Source: Magnolia sinica (taxonomy: Eukaryota; Streptophyta; Magnoliopsida; Magnoliales; Magnoliaceae). Taken from it: a DNA stretch of 64,000 nt. The stretch covers positions 43,748,336 to 43,812,335 of the forward strand of contig NC_080575.1 in the NCBI RefSeq assembly GCF_029962835.1, given 5' to 3'. The notes beneath the pieces are model-generated. The model saw nothing but the letters and a program-made list of their open reading frames with translations, was not told the origin of the DNA and did no database searches. Shown piece by piece: positions 1-13,930 of this stretch. The stretch's first letter is position 1; the number at the start of each line of letters is the position of its first letter. A program made the position numbers and the translations under genes.

Positions 1-2660
1 ACATGTTATCAATTCAGTCAAGCAGTAATGATAATGCAATACAACAAGCATTCCTAAGTACTCTGGTTAATGTAAGGATGATATGTATTAATGATGCATG
101 CCCTCGCCTACACTCCCTCTGCGACATCATCTCACGGTCGTGCATGCTAAACTCCCACTGTACTCAATACCCACATCAAAGGCATATGCAATGCGGTGCA
201 TGGTCGTGTTAGCCAAGTTCTTAATTAGACTCATTCATACAACAGATTCGGGATGCTAAGGTACCCCTCTTTATATTATTTACCCAAACAATAATCCATC
301 AAGGGTCGTCAATCCTAGTTAACACACACAATAGGCAAGTTCGTGAGTTTACACTATAGGTTGCTACGGGAGGCTCATCACCTCAGCGTAGGCTTAATTC
401 ACACTTGAGGTCACTATGAGGGGCTCGTCATCCCATCGTAGGCCTATTTTATACTCAAGGTCACTACGAGAAAGGCTCGTCACCTTAGTGTAAGCCAACA
501 GCTCGAATATAGTGTCCTATACCACCGTATTCGTCTCACGAGTTTGGTTTGCTCACTGGACACTACGGGGAGGCTCGTCACCCCAGCGTAGGCTGACAGC
601 TCGACCACGGTGTCCCATACCACTATGCTTGGCTCATGAGTCTTGGCGGATCATGGTACCAAGGTTAAATGAATTTTTCAATGGTAAATGGTACCTTAGA
701 TTCAAACAGTAGCGTTCATACATAGTGAACATACATTAGGCCAATTGGGTTACTTGACAAGCTTAACTGGTACGAGCGTACGTCAAATTAATCGACAAGG
801 AGCATACACGCACTCCTTGTGGCCTAACCACTGTCGATACTCACCATACGACTCAGATTCATCGAACGTATCCGTCGTGGCGAAACTAGTTCGGCCACTG
901 ATCGCAAACCATTACCGATTGCCTGGACTATGCATTAGTCTCAATCATAGTCGAACACAATAGGCATTCATATGTGATAGTCCAAGCAGCATGTGACAAC
1001 CAATTTAAATAAAAAACCCATTTGAGTATCTCAACAAACACATAGTGCACATGTTCTCATACATAGTCATTTCATCCATAAAGCACGTAGTAGCGATATA
1101 CGTTACATCAAGGGAACTGTAACTATATATAAGGTAATAGAGAATCCTATCTCAACACCCTCATTAAATACATTTCAACAAGAATTTTCTCATTCAGGCA
1201 TTTTATCAAATACTTAGACTACACATAACACATACATGTAATATATTTATTATAACGTATATTATAACAAATCTTTCCACAAGGGAATTGTCACACATAT
1301 AACAATCATGTATTCTCAATCAACAATCATGACAAGCACAAATCATGAATCCATATTCATTTAAACATTTCAACAAACACATGGAATGCATTATTTTCAA
1401 CATAGTTCATATATATGTGTAATATACGAAAAACATCGCATCTAAGCACATGTGACAGCAATCAAGTCAGTCATAAATCATTAACTGACATTGAAAGCCT
1501 TGAAAACCATAACCTAAATGTTTATAGTCCACACCTTTTGTCAGTAAACTTGTATCGAACTCAGTTCGAACACTACGCCTTTGTCTACGGCACATGGCTG
1601 CCTAAATCAATGGAATAGGTTAGCTATTTCACCAATTCCTCTATTTGAATCCCTAAAACAGATTAGGGTTAGGATTCCTTACTCAAAAGTGGAGTCGAAA
1701 TTGCCGGTATAGTGATACGGAAGATGTGATTCAGTACGTGGAGTGATGGGAATGAATCCCAGCAACAATCTCACACTTTCTCCCTTTTCCTCACTTTTTC
1801 TTTCTCTTTTCTCTCTCCTCTCTCCTAGGGTTTAGAAAATTCGTATGGAATGAGTTAGGGGTGGGTTAAGGGCCTTATATAGGCCCAGAACTGATGTCAA
1901 TAGCCCCAGGGCCATGGTATACTTAGGTTATAGCCAAAAGTTGTCTGTTTCGGGCCAATGGAGCTCATCTGGAGGTCCATTTCCTGCATCTGGTTTGGAG
2001 AAGTTCCTTGACAATGGATCTACGCTAGGTTAAGATTTTGGTCCGATTGGATTTGTGGATCGACCATGGAGGATCAGTTTCAGTTCAACGGCTATCGTCA
2101 CTCGATCAGGGCCACAAGTACACTGACATGCGTAGGGAATTTTTCCTGATCTAAGGGTGTAGTTGCGTCCGAACCTGACGGTTTGAAATCTTAAACTTGG
2201 CCTGCAAGCGAACGACCCAATTCACTTAAGTTTGAGCCTATTTCTTGAAGATATTCGTGTTTCTTACACACTTCTCTCCGAGCTCGAGTTGTGCGTTTCT
2301 GGATACTATTTGGACTTAATTTTCAAGATGGTTATCAAGCCCAGTAAGGCGGCCATAACGGTATAGTTTCGCGTTAATCGGGCTTTCGACGCATGGTTTA
2401 GGTCCAATACGGAGTTTCAAGATGCTCTTGAGAGCAACTGGGTTTTGAGATTGATCATAGGTTTTTAGGAAATGTAATGTTAACAATTATGCTGCTTTTG
2501 GGTCTTGCAGTTCATACAGAAAGTGATTTGAGCTAATTCGCCGATTAATTCAGTTTAGTACTTAATTAATTTTCATCTAATTTCTATATGATTCGATCCT
2601 TAACGATTTCTGCCTAAGGTGGTACTCGGGTCTTTGTACGGATTTTTCTAAGACGTTACA
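1..2660 (-). mobile_element. LTR of a 3.2-kb-LTR gypsy-like family, copy 1 (truncated by window start)
   Basis: Read on the minus strand this begins TGTAACGTCTTAG at 2660 and matches, base for base with scattered differences, the plus-strand LTR at 3367-19293 and the minus-strand solo LTR at 23305-26474. Position 1 corresponds to about 18771 in the plus copy, so roughly 0.5 kb of its 3' end lies outside the window. It contains no coding sequence; short open frames here are accidental. It carries a conserved TATA box (1874-1881). Its right target-site copy would be 2661-2665 (atact); the left copy is not visible. Whether it is a solo LTR or part of a longer element cannot be decided here. Confidence 0.8.
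1874..1881 (-). promoter_or_regulatory. LTR TATA box, copy 1
   Basis: TATATAAG on the minus strand, inside 'ggcctatataaggccc'. The same box is found at the same place in the two related LTRs (4143-4150 and 25690-25697), which marks the U3 promoter of this family. Confidence 0.55.
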
Positions 2661-3366
2661 ATACTTTTACTATTTGTACTAAGAGGTAATCAATCTTGTT
2701 TCTATGATGAGGTTACTCCATTAATTCCATATATATGCTAGATTAGTTTTAAATTGAAGTTAATGATGTATTAGAATATTGCAAATAATAACTTGGTTCC
2801 TTAGTTTCTCATTTGAATGTAGTGAACATGAGTTATTTCATTAACTTCTATCACTTAAGTCCTATGATTAATAATTATGTGACTAGGACTTAGAATTGCA
2901 TTCTTTATGCTATCCGAGCAATTTCTCAATTTTGTACATAGTTTTATTAGTGAAGAAAAGGATCGTGATGCCTATATTCCTTCTATCTCATAAGATGTAT
3001 AATGAATATCTCTTTTCTTAAGATGTGTAGTAATCTTGTTACTATCTTAATGTATTTGAAATGTCATATTTGGGCTCTCCTTTGGACCTTGGGAAAGTAA
3101 ATGAATTTATATTGAACTCATATTTGAATGCTAGATATCCTATTAAAGGACTACAAGTCTTGATCATGCTTATGAGAGTAATCTTGTTAATCCTATGGAA
3201 TGTGTATGAGCATCATGGAACATGACATTCACGCATGACATATGAGCTTTTCCGAGTGCTTAATGTAAGCCACACTCTGTTCGATTTACTGAAAGTTCCA
3301 ACACTTTAGTTTAAACTCATAGAACCTGTGCATTTGGGTCACTTTGGGCACTTTTCTTTACATGAG
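2661..3366 (+). mobile_element. Left fragment of an LTR split by nested insertions
   Basis: These 706 bp lie between the two opposed 3.2-kb LTRs. They continue across the plus-strand LTR: the 5-bp duplication atgag at 3362-3366 is repeated at 19294-19298, after which sequence ending in a gypsy-style 'gggtgttaca' terminus runs to 20042. I therefore read 2661-3366 plus 19299-20042 as parts of one older LTR. No coding sequence is visible. Confidence 0.55.
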
Positions 3367-4142
3367 TGTAACGTCTCGAAAAAATTCATACAAAGACCTG
3401 AGTACCACCTTAGGCAGAAATCACTAAGGATCAAATTATGTAGAAATTAAACGAAAATTAATTAAGTACTGAACTGAATTAATCGGTGAATTAGTTCGAA
3501 TCACTTTCTATACGAACTGCAAGACCCAAAACTAGTATAATCGCTAACTCTACATTACCTAAAAACATAGGATCAATCTCAAAACTCAGTTGCTCTCAGG
3601 AGCACATTGAAACTCCATATCAGACTTGGACCGCGTCGAAAGTCTTGTTGCTGTGAAACTATATGGTTTTGACCGCCTTACTAGGCTTGACAACCATCTC
3701 GGGAATCAAGTCCAAATAGTATTCAGAAATGCACAACTTGAGCCTGGAGCGAAGTGTGTGAGAAACGCGAATATCTTTAGAAAATAGACTCAAACTTAAG
3801 TGAATTGGGTTGTTCGCTTGCACGCCAAATTTAAGGTTTTAGACCGTCAGATTCTAACCCAACTGCACCCTTGGATCAGGAAATTTCCCTACGCATGTCA
3901 AGGTACTTGTGACCCTGATCGAGCAACGATAGCCGCTGAACTGAAACTAGTCCTCCGCAGTCGATCCACAAATCCAATCAAACCAAAATCTTAACCTGAC
4001 ATAGATTCATGGTCAAGGAACTTTCTTCAGACTGTATGCGAGCAATGGACCTCCAAATGAACTCCGTTGGCCCGAAACAGCCACCTTTGGCTATACCCTA
4101 AGTATACCATGGCCCTGAAGCCATTTGCATCACATCTGGGCC

Positions 4143-4150
4143 TATATAAG
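4143..4150 (+). promoter_or_regulatory. LTR TATA box, copy 2
   Basis: TATATAAG within 'gggcctatataagaccc'. It is followed by a pyrimidine-rich stretch and by 'aaaccctagg', and it is conserved in all three copies of the family. Confidence 0.6.
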
Positions 4151-7139
4151 ACCCTAAACCCACCCCTCTCTCATTCCATAGAATTTCTTAAACCCTAGGA
4201 TAGAGAAGAAAGAAAAGAGAAGGAGAAAGTGAGGAGAAGTGAGAGAGTTGTGGTTTGTCGCTAGGATTCATTTCATCCACTCCACGTGTTGAATCACCTC
4301 TCCCGTGTCACTACACCGACGAATCCAAATCCATTTTTGGGTAAGAAATCTTAACCCTAATCTATTTTAGGAATCCAGATAGATAAAATGGTGAAATAAC
4401 TAACCTGTTTCATGCTATAGGTTGCCGTTGTGCCATAGACAAAGGCGTAAGATTCAAACTGAGTACGATACGAGTATATCAGTGAAAGGTGCAAACTATA
4501 AACATTTAGGTTATGGTTTTCAAAGCTTTCAATGTTAATAATGGTTTATGACTGACTTGATTGCCACCATATACCCTTAGATATGATGCTTTCCATATAT
4601 TACATGTGTATGAACTATGCTTATTAACTATGCATTCTATGTGTTTGTTGAAATGTTTGAATGAATATGGAATTTTGATTTGTGCTTGTCATGATTATTA
4701 ATTGAGAATACATGATCGTTGTATGCGTGACAACTCCTTTATGAAAGGGGTTTGCCATGATATATGTTATAATTAATTCATTACGTGTATGTTTGAAATG
4801 TGTAGTCTAAGTGTTTGATAAAATGTCTGAATGGGTGATAGTTTGATAAAATGCATTTATTAAAGGTGTTGAGATGAGATTTTCAACTACCTTAGCTATA
4901 TGAATGGATTCCTTCATGTAATTTACATTCGACTATGTGATTCATGTATGAAATGCCTATGTGTGATAACATGTGCACTATGTGTTTGTTAAAATGCTCG
5001 AATGAGATTTATATGTGATTTGGTTGTTAAATGCTATTTGACTGTCACATATGAATGCGTATTGTAACTGAGTATGATTAGGATTATCGCATAGTCCAGG
5101 CAATTGGTAACAGTTTCCAATCCAGTGGCCGAATTAGTTTCGCCACCACGAACACGTTCTATGAATTCGAGTCATACAGTGATTATCAATAGTGGTTAGC
5201 CACAAGGAGTGCGTATGCAGTCCATGTTGATTAATTTAACGTACGCTCATACCAGTCGAACTTGTTAAGGTGCCTGATTGGCCTAATGTGTGTTTACCAT
5301 TTATTGACGCAACTGCTTGAATCTAAGGTACCACTTACCAATGTAAAGCCCATTTAACCTTAGTACCACGATCCGTTAAGACTCATGAGCCAGGCATGGT
5401 GGTGTATGGGACACTGTGGTCGAGCTGTCGGCCTATGCTAGGGTGACGAGACACCCCGTAGTGACCAGTGAGCAATAAAAACTCGTGAGCCGAATATGGT
5501 GGTATATGAGACACCGTATTCGAGCTGTTAGCCTACGCTAAGGTGATGAGCGTTCCTGTAGTGACCTCTTGTGAAGCCCGTATCCTAGCCCATACCGTTC
5601 CGTATGCTTCCGCGGTTCTCTTGGTCGAATTTCGGTGACCCGCGATCTGTTATCAGCGTTTGCGCGCGATCCTGAGTCGTGTCCCGTATATCAGAGTCAG
5701 CTCAACCCGAGACTTGTATCCCTGCGACCGTGCTGTCGCCGTGGTTTCGATGCCATGTCTCGCGCACTGAGGTGATACTCGGGCTAGGAAATGTGGGCCC
5801 ATGTTCAGTTCAAGGAAAACACTGCGCGTTGCAAATCCCGAGAGAATCCATCACATCAATCCCATCAATCATTCAATCAAGTACACATCACTCCCATCAC
5901 TCACACCCATCCCCAAAGTCAATTCTCTCTCTCTCTCTCTCCACCCATCACTCACCCATCACTTCTCTTACATCACACTCTCTCTCATCTCTCTTATCTT
6001 TCTCATCTCTCCCATTCTCCCCAAGCAACTCTAACGTGCAACATTTCCATGAGAGAGAGGAGAGCTAGTGTGGCCCACCTTCCTACTTCCCATCCCCACA
6101 ATCCAAGCTTCATCTCGGTCGTTGAAATGCATTCCATGGTGCTCTAGGAGACATCGGTGGGAGAAGTCGAAGAAGACGATCGGTGGGTGCTTTATAGGCT
6201 AGATTTTTATGTTTTTATGATGGGCCAAGTGAGGCCTACCGATTGATGATATGGATCTCACTTTGGACCCTAGATCACCTTGATTCTCATGATCACTCCA
6301 TGATGGGGCCATTTTCCATGGACCCCATAATGATATTTAATTTCCTTGCATGGGTAGGGTCATCTAGACCTTGCATTTTGGTGGAGAAAGGATCTCTACC
6401 ATTGATTTTGATCGGTGGACCCATATGTAATGGGACCCACTTGATGTATGTTGTAAATCATGGAAGGGGGGGCAAAGTGCCGGGGTCCCTCCATCACTCG
6501 ATATCTCTCTTTCTCTCTCTCTCCTTTTCCCCTTGTTCATGGCCCCATGATGTGTGTATTTTATCCATGTTGTCCATCTTCGTGGGACCCACTTGATGGA
6601 CGTGTAGGATCTACACCGTTCAGGCCACGTGGGCCCTACTTTAATGATCATAGGAAGACACAAATATCAGGTTGATCTAAATCAAGTGGGCCACGTCCAT
6701 GTGGGACCCACCTTGATGAATTGTATATACACGCCATCCATCCAGCGTCCAGGGACGCTGGACGTGGTTGTGAAGTTTGAACAGACAGTGGGTGTTTTGA
6801 CAAAAAAAATATATATAATATTTAAAGGTTTTTGGTGGGTTGCTCATGCAGGTCCCACCTTGATGTATTGATCAAATCCATGCCGTCCATCCCATTCCCT
6901 AGATCATTTTAGGCGTTGAGCCAAAAAATGAAGCCAATATGACTATCTGGCAGGCCATAGCATTGAAAACAGTATTTTTACCGTTGAAATCCACCCTGAT
7001 GTTTATGTACCCCCAAAATATGTTGAATATTGGGCTTGATGGGTCTGTCTTGGGCCATAAAAACCAATGGTTAGGTTGGATTCTCCTGATGCGGGTCCCA
7101 CCTATGAAAAACCTCAACAGAACATCAAGAGAGAGAGAG

Positions 7140-7159
7140 AAGGGGGGGGGGGGGGGGGG
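7140..7159 (+). repeat. Poly-G run
   Basis: A run of about 19 G follows a short GA repeat. The 3' LTR has an expanded (GA)n at the corresponding place (14269-14320), so this site has diverged by slippage between the two LTRs. Confidence 0.8.
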
Positions 7160-8039
7160 AGCAGCAGCAACAGCTCCTACTACTGCTGATCGTGGGAGGA
7201 CGAAGCAGCGTCATGCGCTGTGGAACGGTGGCCAGGGACGTGGGTCCCAGCCATGGCCCCCATCGTGATGTGTGTAGTATATCAACACCGTGCATTTTGA
7301 TGGGGCTCCTTAGGGCAGTGAACCCTCCAAAAATCAACCGTGTAGCGAACTCAGGTGGCCCATGTCGCAGGAAACAGTGGATTGAGCGTCTGCCATTGAA
7401 ACTCTTTTGTGGTCACGAAAGTTTTGGATCATTATGAAATTTGTTTTTCCTTTTCATTTAGGTCCGTGTGACCTTATTAATAGATTGGATGAAAGATAAA
7501 CATTATGGTGGGCCCCACATGGGATCCACTGATATATGTATTGGATCCCACACCATCCCCAAGTTTGGGGCGGGACGGCTGGTGTACCTCACTCCACCCA
7601 CTTAACTGCTGTAAGTGGCGTCACCAAGTTCTGTGGGTCCCATTTGTTACATCTATGCCGTCCATCCCTTTGGGACCCACCATAATGCATGTGTTGCAAC
7701 CAAACCATCTACCATTTGGCAAGCTTGTCTTAAGGCTTGAGGCTAAAAATGAGACAGATCTAGGATCAAGTGGACCACATTATAGAAAATAGTGGGTTTG
7801 AACATCCACCATTAAACCCTTGGGCTACCAAGATGGGACCAATATGATATTTATTTTTCCTCTAGATCCAGGCCTTTGTGACCTTATAAATAGACTGGAT
7901 GGGAAATAAACCCTATGATGGGGCCCACTAGAATTTAAGCGTGGAAATCATTATCACCACAGTTAAATATGGTACGGTCCAGTTGATCTTTTGATATGAT
8001 TCATTTTTTTTAATACCCTATACTGATTTCTAAAAATAG

Positions 8040-9310
8040 ATGAATTATGTTTGGCCCATTTGAATTGGCCCATTCAATTCGGCCCATTCGACTTAGCTCA
8101 TTGACTCGGCCCATTTGATAAGGCCCGATGGGATATATGAGGCCCATTGTTGAGGCCCACCTTGATGTGTACAAGGCCCGTTGTTAAAACCCACCTTGAT
8201 GTGTTGTATATCCTCACCATCCATGTGTATGGGACGGTGGGTCCTGATTAATGTGGGGCCACCTTGATGTATGTGTTGGTGGTCCACGTGTACTTGGACC
8301 CCACCTTTGATGTATGTATTATATTCCACGTCATCCACTTGTTTTATATCCACATTATCCTTCAGCAAATGACGGTGGGACTCCACCTGACGTATGCATT
8401 CTATTCATACCGTCCATCTGTTTGATAAAGTGGCCCACCCCACACGTGTGACAAGTGTGGGCAGGTGGGACCCACCTTGATTATGTAATGTATTCCACAC
8501 TGTTTGTCTGCTATGGAGCACACCTTGACGTTATGTATTTTCAACCACGCTGTCCATTCCGTTTGCTAGACAGGTGTGGCCCACTATGATGTATGAGTAA
8601 TATTCTCACCACCCATTTGACGGTGGGACCCACTTTGAGGTCTTCAAGCCACGCTGTCCGTCCATTTTGGCTGCCACATGAGGCCCAGATGATGTGTATG
8701 GAGCCCATTTAGAATGTGCAGGGCCCACCCCGATATTATAAGGCCCTTTGTGATGTATTTATGGCCTTTGAATCAGGCACATGTGATGTATTTATGGCCC
8801 ATTGATGCGGCCCACTTAATGTATATTTGAGGCCCATATATGAGGCCCATATGTGGTGTATATCAGGCCCAAGTGGTGAGGCCCGATGTGATGTATGAGG
8901 CCCATATGATGAGGCCCGACTTGAAGGACACAAGGCCCCTTATGATGTGTATTAGGCCCTTATCGTGTGGCCATTGTGACATGTATTAGGCCCATGACAT
9001 GTGGCCCATTTGATGTATTCGAGACCCAGATACGTGGCCCATTTGATGCATACGAGACATATGTGTAAGGCCCACATGTTGTATTTGAGGCCCATGAGCA
9101 GGGCCCACCTGTTATGTATATGAGGTCCATTGGTGCGGCCCATTGATGCGGTCCACTTGTTGTATTCAAGGCCCATGGGTTGTGGCCCGTGCAATGTATT
9201 TAAGGCCCATGTACAGGGCCCACCTGTTGTGTATGTAGCCCTTGTATGAGGCCCATTGCGATATATATTAGGACCTTGTATGAGGCCATGGGCCCACTTT
9301 ATGTTTGGCT
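8040..9310 (+). repeat. Degenerate minisatellite in the 5' LTR
   Basis: Units of roughly 30-40 bp on the theme 'aggcccatatgatgtattt' recur for about 1.3 kb with many substitutions. The array is duplicated in the 3' LTR (15200-16510). Minus-strand open frames across it encode repetitive peptides and are not genes. Confidence 0.75.
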
Positions 9311-11113
9311 CGATGTGGGCCACTCCTTGGGAGCAATGTTAGTTAAATGTTCACATTAATGGGCAATGATGGTTGAACATCCACATTGTGACCTTTCCTT
9401 AGGCCTTGTTAGGCCTATTCTCATCAAAGCGGATTTCGATTGTTGATACTGATTATGAGTATGTGACAGCATAACATTATGTACATGCCCATATGCATCA
9501 TTTACATGTTTATTATGAGATGTGGTTGACCATTACATATGTCCTCGGACAGGTTGTTATGAGACTCCCTGATAGGCAGAGATTGTCTCACATGAGCGCA
9601 TGGTATGCCCAGGATTGATGCATGACAGGATTGTATGACTCATGCATCTTGCATTGTGCGTTGTGATTACTGTATACGCTAGCGACATCAAGGCAATAGC
9701 CTCCACCGGCATATCATGGATAGCTAGATAGGGCACCGAAAATGTTTGGTTCGAGCATCTGGACACTTTGGATGTCCATGGGTGAAAGTCCCTAAACCTC
9801 CGGTCCAGGAGATGCCCCAACATCAAGACTGAGTGTATACATCAGCGCCCGAATGTCGAATACCAGGAGGCCGCATCTCCCACTGTGTCGTGGTCGGTTG
9901 GGAGGGGGTCTGGCCTTACCCGCCCAAGCGTAGGGGGCATAACTAGGCTGAGTTTGACCAGCTCGTGAATGAGTCTGCTATCAACATGCCGGGTAGATAT
10001 TGGTTGACTATTGGTCAGGCGGATAGTGAAGTCTCTTCCACTTGTATGGTCGTGCATCAGTGGGTGGCGATTTGCATGTAGAGTGTATTAGACCTTGGTG
10101 ATGATCCCAGAGATGTACAGTATGGATTTGTGGAGCAAGCATTGCATACTCATTCATTCATTCTTTCACTACTCACCCAGGCTGGTGGTGCGCAACTATT
10201 TGTTACGTGTGCCTTCGCAATGGCCAGGATTTTGGTTGGGGCGTGTGACTAACCTGAGATCAGGAGTTTACCACATTGAATCTGACTATCCAAATTAGGT
10301 ATGGGACTGGTTTGGATAAAAGTCCCTTATGGCGGACCCCGTAGCCTGCGATACTACATACTATCATCCTGACTTCACAACTCTAACATGGTCATCCCAT
10401 TCGCACCGCATATTGCATTACATGCGTGGCATATGGCATTTTGGGTTACTATGTTTCTGCATTTATGTGGTCTAAATACAACTGATAGTATTCGTGAACT
10501 CATCAGGAATTGTATATTGCATTGCATCCTTGACATCTGATATTTGGCTCTTTATGACTCCTTGTTTGTATAGATGATCTGTTTTGTGTACTCTGAAATT
10601 GTATGACTTATGAATTTGTCATTATTTCCGCTTACTCTGATATCGTATGATTCATGATCTTGCCAGTATTGCTGATATTATATGATTATGGCACTTTATT
10701 GAATACTTGGCACTTGTACACACATGTACACCACCTTCTAAGCTTTCTATAAACTTATGCATGATAGATGCGTGTAGGTGATGTTAGGTTGCAGAAGCAT
10801 TGAGCTTGGAGCATGCAGTGGAGCTCTGGAGCTTGATTTTTGATATATGTATTTTCCTTCCGGCACTGTACTCAAATATTTATATTAGTGGATATGTGAT
10901 AATGATGTTGCCTTTGTGATTTGGGTAAACTTGTGGTTATGCTTCTTACGAGATAAATGTACGTTGGAAAATCCTCCTTACAGGATCCAAGGATCAGAAT
11001 TTGGCATATATGCGCTGGGAGCCGAGAATGGGGTATAATGGAGCCTGTCGGCACCGGATTCGGCGATCGAGAATTTTATGAGCCCGATTTCCAAGTTTGG
11101 GGCGTGACAGAAG

Positions 11114-11127
11114 TTAGTATTCAGAGC
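11114..11127 (+). other. Primer-binding site of the gag-only element
   Basis: 'ttagtattcagagc' lies 4 bp inside the 5' LTR end and resembles the tRNA-Met site TGGTATCAGAGC used by many plant LTR retrotransposons, with a few changes. Confidence 0.6.
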
Positions 11128-11320
11128 ATAACTTGGGAATACCTGCGAATAATATCACATATCTTCTGATAGCTACCCTACACTCTATGATTGTCGAGAA
11201 CCTAGAATGATTAGGTCCTGAGTTCGAATAACTTAGCGATCTTCTGTTATAGACTCTTAACGTGCGTGTATTCGAGAGATTCTCGAGGTTGATTGGTATC
11301 CTTATCCTTTCCTATAGGAC

Positions 11321-12330
11321 ATGCCGCCCCAGGAGACCAACCCGAGCGACACCCGCTCTACCCTCAAAGATCCCTGTTCCCCAACCTGAGCATGTCGTTC
11401 CTCCACCTGAGACCGGTGCGAATTCGACCGTACCTGTGATTGCCTCCCAATTACAGCAGATGTTGCACGCTGTGACGGCTGCACTTCAGGGACAGGGCAG
11501 ACACCCTTTTGTTTCATCAACCCAGGCAGAGCAGGAGCACTGAGCACCCTTATTCGAGAGTTCAGACAGCTCGATCCTCCGCATTTCCAGGGTAAGCCAG
11601 ATCCGACAACAGGTGAGAGATGGCGCTTTAATGTGGAGAATATTTTTGACGCGATGGCATGTACGACCCAGCAGCAAGTCCGGTTGGTAGTATTTCTTCT
11701 CCAGGGTGAGGCCGAGCACTGGTGAACTTTTGTTACTTGTGTTGTAGGTCTTGGTTTTGTCTGGACATGGGAGAATTTTATTGATCGATTCGAGCAGCAG
11801 TACTTCCCCGACCACATTCGTCGTCAAAGAGCGTTAGAGTTCAAGACTCTGGTGCAAGGGGACATATCTGTGGCATAGTATGCGGCTCATTTTGTGGCGC
11901 TATCTGGGTTCGCGCAGTATTTGGTTGATGATGAGGAGCGAAAGGCCTGCCGTTTTGAGAACGACTTACGTTTTGGCCTCAGGAGCCGTGTCGTCGGACA
12001 CATGCTCCCGACCTTTAAGCAGGTAGTTTAAAGGGCCCAGATTTACGAGGAAGAATGGAATGATTCGCAGAGGGTTTGTGACCTCAGAGGAGACTGGAAG
12101 AGGAAGACCCCCTCTGGTAGTTTTCGGCAGCAGCAACGTCGACGGCCGTAGAGGCACAGGAACCGTCCATCCTTTCGAGCTCCAACAGCACCTTCAGCAC
12201 CACCAAAGAGATTGTTTACGAGCGTTTGCTTCAGATGTGGTGAGACGGGGCATCGTAAGCATGAGTGCCCCCATTTTTAGCAGCAACGACCTTTTTAGGG
12301 GGGGACATACACCTCCCCAGCAGACATAGG
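11321..12330 (+). pseudogene. Decayed gag of a gypsy (chromovirus-like) retrotransposon
   Basis: This is the only coding remnant of the element. An ATG at 11321 is followed by a frameshift. The next frame gives a proline-rich N-terminus and then 'TVPVIASQLQQMLHAVTAAL'. A second shift near 11540 leads into the retrotransposon gag core, recognisable by 'REFRQLDPPHFQGKPDP' and 'ACTTQQQVRL'. In-frame stops occur after 'LLQGEAEHW', after 'QGDISVA' and near the end. A zinc knuckle follows (12227-12268). Gag would form the virus-like particle that packages the RNA. With two shifts and several stops this copy cannot make it. Confidence 0.85.
12227..12268 (+). other. CCHC zinc knuckle of gag
   Basis: Encodes CFRCGETGHRKHEC, a canonical C-X2-C-X4-H-X4-C nucleocapsid motif. 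It is still intact although the surrounding gag is broken. Confidence 0.9.
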
Positions 12331-12650
12331 GTAGGTTTTATGCAACTCTGCAGGACCTTCGGTCGTCAGGAGTTGCCGACGATTCGCGCAACCAAGCATT
12401 AGGACCATCTGTTAGATTAGTCATTAGTGAGATGGTGAGGTTGCAAGGTATCCTCGTTTTGATCATTGCTGACCCATGATCTGAAGTTTAGTAAGGGTCA
12501 CCACAGTGTTGGTGAGGCATCTTGGGAGCGCAACGTTGTTATTAAAGAGCGTTATCCCCATCCTTATGTAAACTGATTGTGCCTTGACTTATATATGATG
12601 TTTCTTCTTCCCTTGTCCATATTGTAAATTTCGAGGATGAAATTTTTATT

Positions 12651-12661
12651 AGTAGGGGAGA
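12651..12661 (+). other. Polypurine tract of the gag-only element
   Basis: 'agtaggggaga' immediately precedes the 3' LTR start at 12664 and would prime plus-strand synthesis. Confidence 0.75.
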
Positions 12662-13930
12662 TTTGTGAGACCCGTATCCTATCCCATACCGTTCCTTATG
12701 CTTTAGCAGTCCTTTTGGTCAAATTCTGGCGATCCATGATCTATTATCGGCATTTACGCGGGATCCTGAGTCGTGTCCTGTATATCAGAGTTAGCTCAAC
12801 CCGAGACTTGTATCCCTGCGACCGCACCGTCGCCGCTGTTCCGATGCCGCGTCTCGCGCGCTGAGGTGATACCTAGGCCAGGAGATGTGGGTCTGCGTTC
12901 AGTTCGAGGAAAACACCGCGTATTGCAAATCTCAAGAGAATCCATCACATCAATCTCATCGATCATTCAATCAAGTACACATCACTCCCATCACTCACAC
13001 CCATCCCTAAGTACAACTACTCATCCCCAAAGTTAACTCTCTCTATCCACCCATCACTCCCCATCACGCACCCATCACTTCTCTTACATCACACTCTCTC
13101 ACATGTCTCTTATCTTTCTCATCTCTCCCATTCTCCCCAAGCAACTCTAACGTCCAACATTTCCATGAGAGAGAGGAGAGCTAGTGTGGCCCACCTTCCT
13201 ACCTTCCATCTCCACCATCCAAGCTTCATCTCGGCCGTTGAAATGCATTCCATGGAGCTCTAGGACGCATCGGTGGGAGAAGAAGTCCAATAAGACGATC
13301 GTTAGGTGCTTTATAGGCTAGATTTTCATGTTTTTATGATGGGCCAAGTGAGGTCTACTGATTGATGATATGGATCTCACTCTTGACCCTAGATATGGCC
13401 AATGGTCCACCTTGATTCTCATGATCATTCCATGATGGGGCTATTTTCCATGGACCCCATCATGATGTTTATTTTCCTTGCATGGGTAGGGTCAACTAGA
13501 CCTTGCATTTCGGTGGAGAAAGGATCTCCACCGTTGATTTTGATCGGTGGGCCCATATGTAATGGGACCCACTTGATGTATGTTGTAAACATGGAAGGGG
13601 GGGCCATAGTGCCGAGGTCCCTCCATCACTCGATCTCTCTCTTTCTCTCTCTCTTTTCCCCCTTATTCATGGCCCCATGATGTGTGTATTTTATCCATGT
13701 TGTCCATCTTCGTGGGACCCACTTGATGGACATGTAGGATCTACACCGTCCAGGCCACATGGGCCCTACCTTAATGATGATGGGAAGACACAAATATCAG
13801 GTTGATCTAAATCAAGTGGGCCACGTCCATGTGGGACCCACCTTGATGAATTGTATATACACGCCGTCCGTCGAGCGTCCAGGGACGATGGACGTGGTTG
13901 TGAAGTTTGAACAGACAGTGGGTGTTCTGA

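Larger units (their letters stand above)
5570..11109 (+). repeat. 5' LTR of the gag-only element (5540 bp)
   Basis: It repeats almost in full at 12664-18310. Inside are a TC-rich stretch (about 5920-6010), several blocks resembling the window's fold-back MITEs (6240-8000), a degenerate minisatellite (8040-9310) and an AT-richer right end. Pairing by eye of about 180 bp (from 9421 against 16614) shows about 15 substitutions, so the insertion is not recent. Its open frames, such as a serine/histidine-rich one at 5679-6068, are low-complexity artefacts. Confidence 0.85.

Noticed and set aside
5679..6147. Ser/His/Pro-rich overlapping open frames
   Set aside because: They lie wholly in a TC-rich part of the giant LTR, and the copy in the 3' LTR does not keep the frame.
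8952..9323. Minus-strand ORF with repeated Gly-Pro-His words (also 16144-16515)
   Set aside because: A product of the degenerate minisatellite; length and frame differ between the LTR copies.
11114..11127. tRNA gene fragments at 'tcagagc' sites (also 21441, 27205, 37243, 40795)
   Set aside because: Each is a short primer-binding site beside an LTR; no cloverleaf can be built around them.
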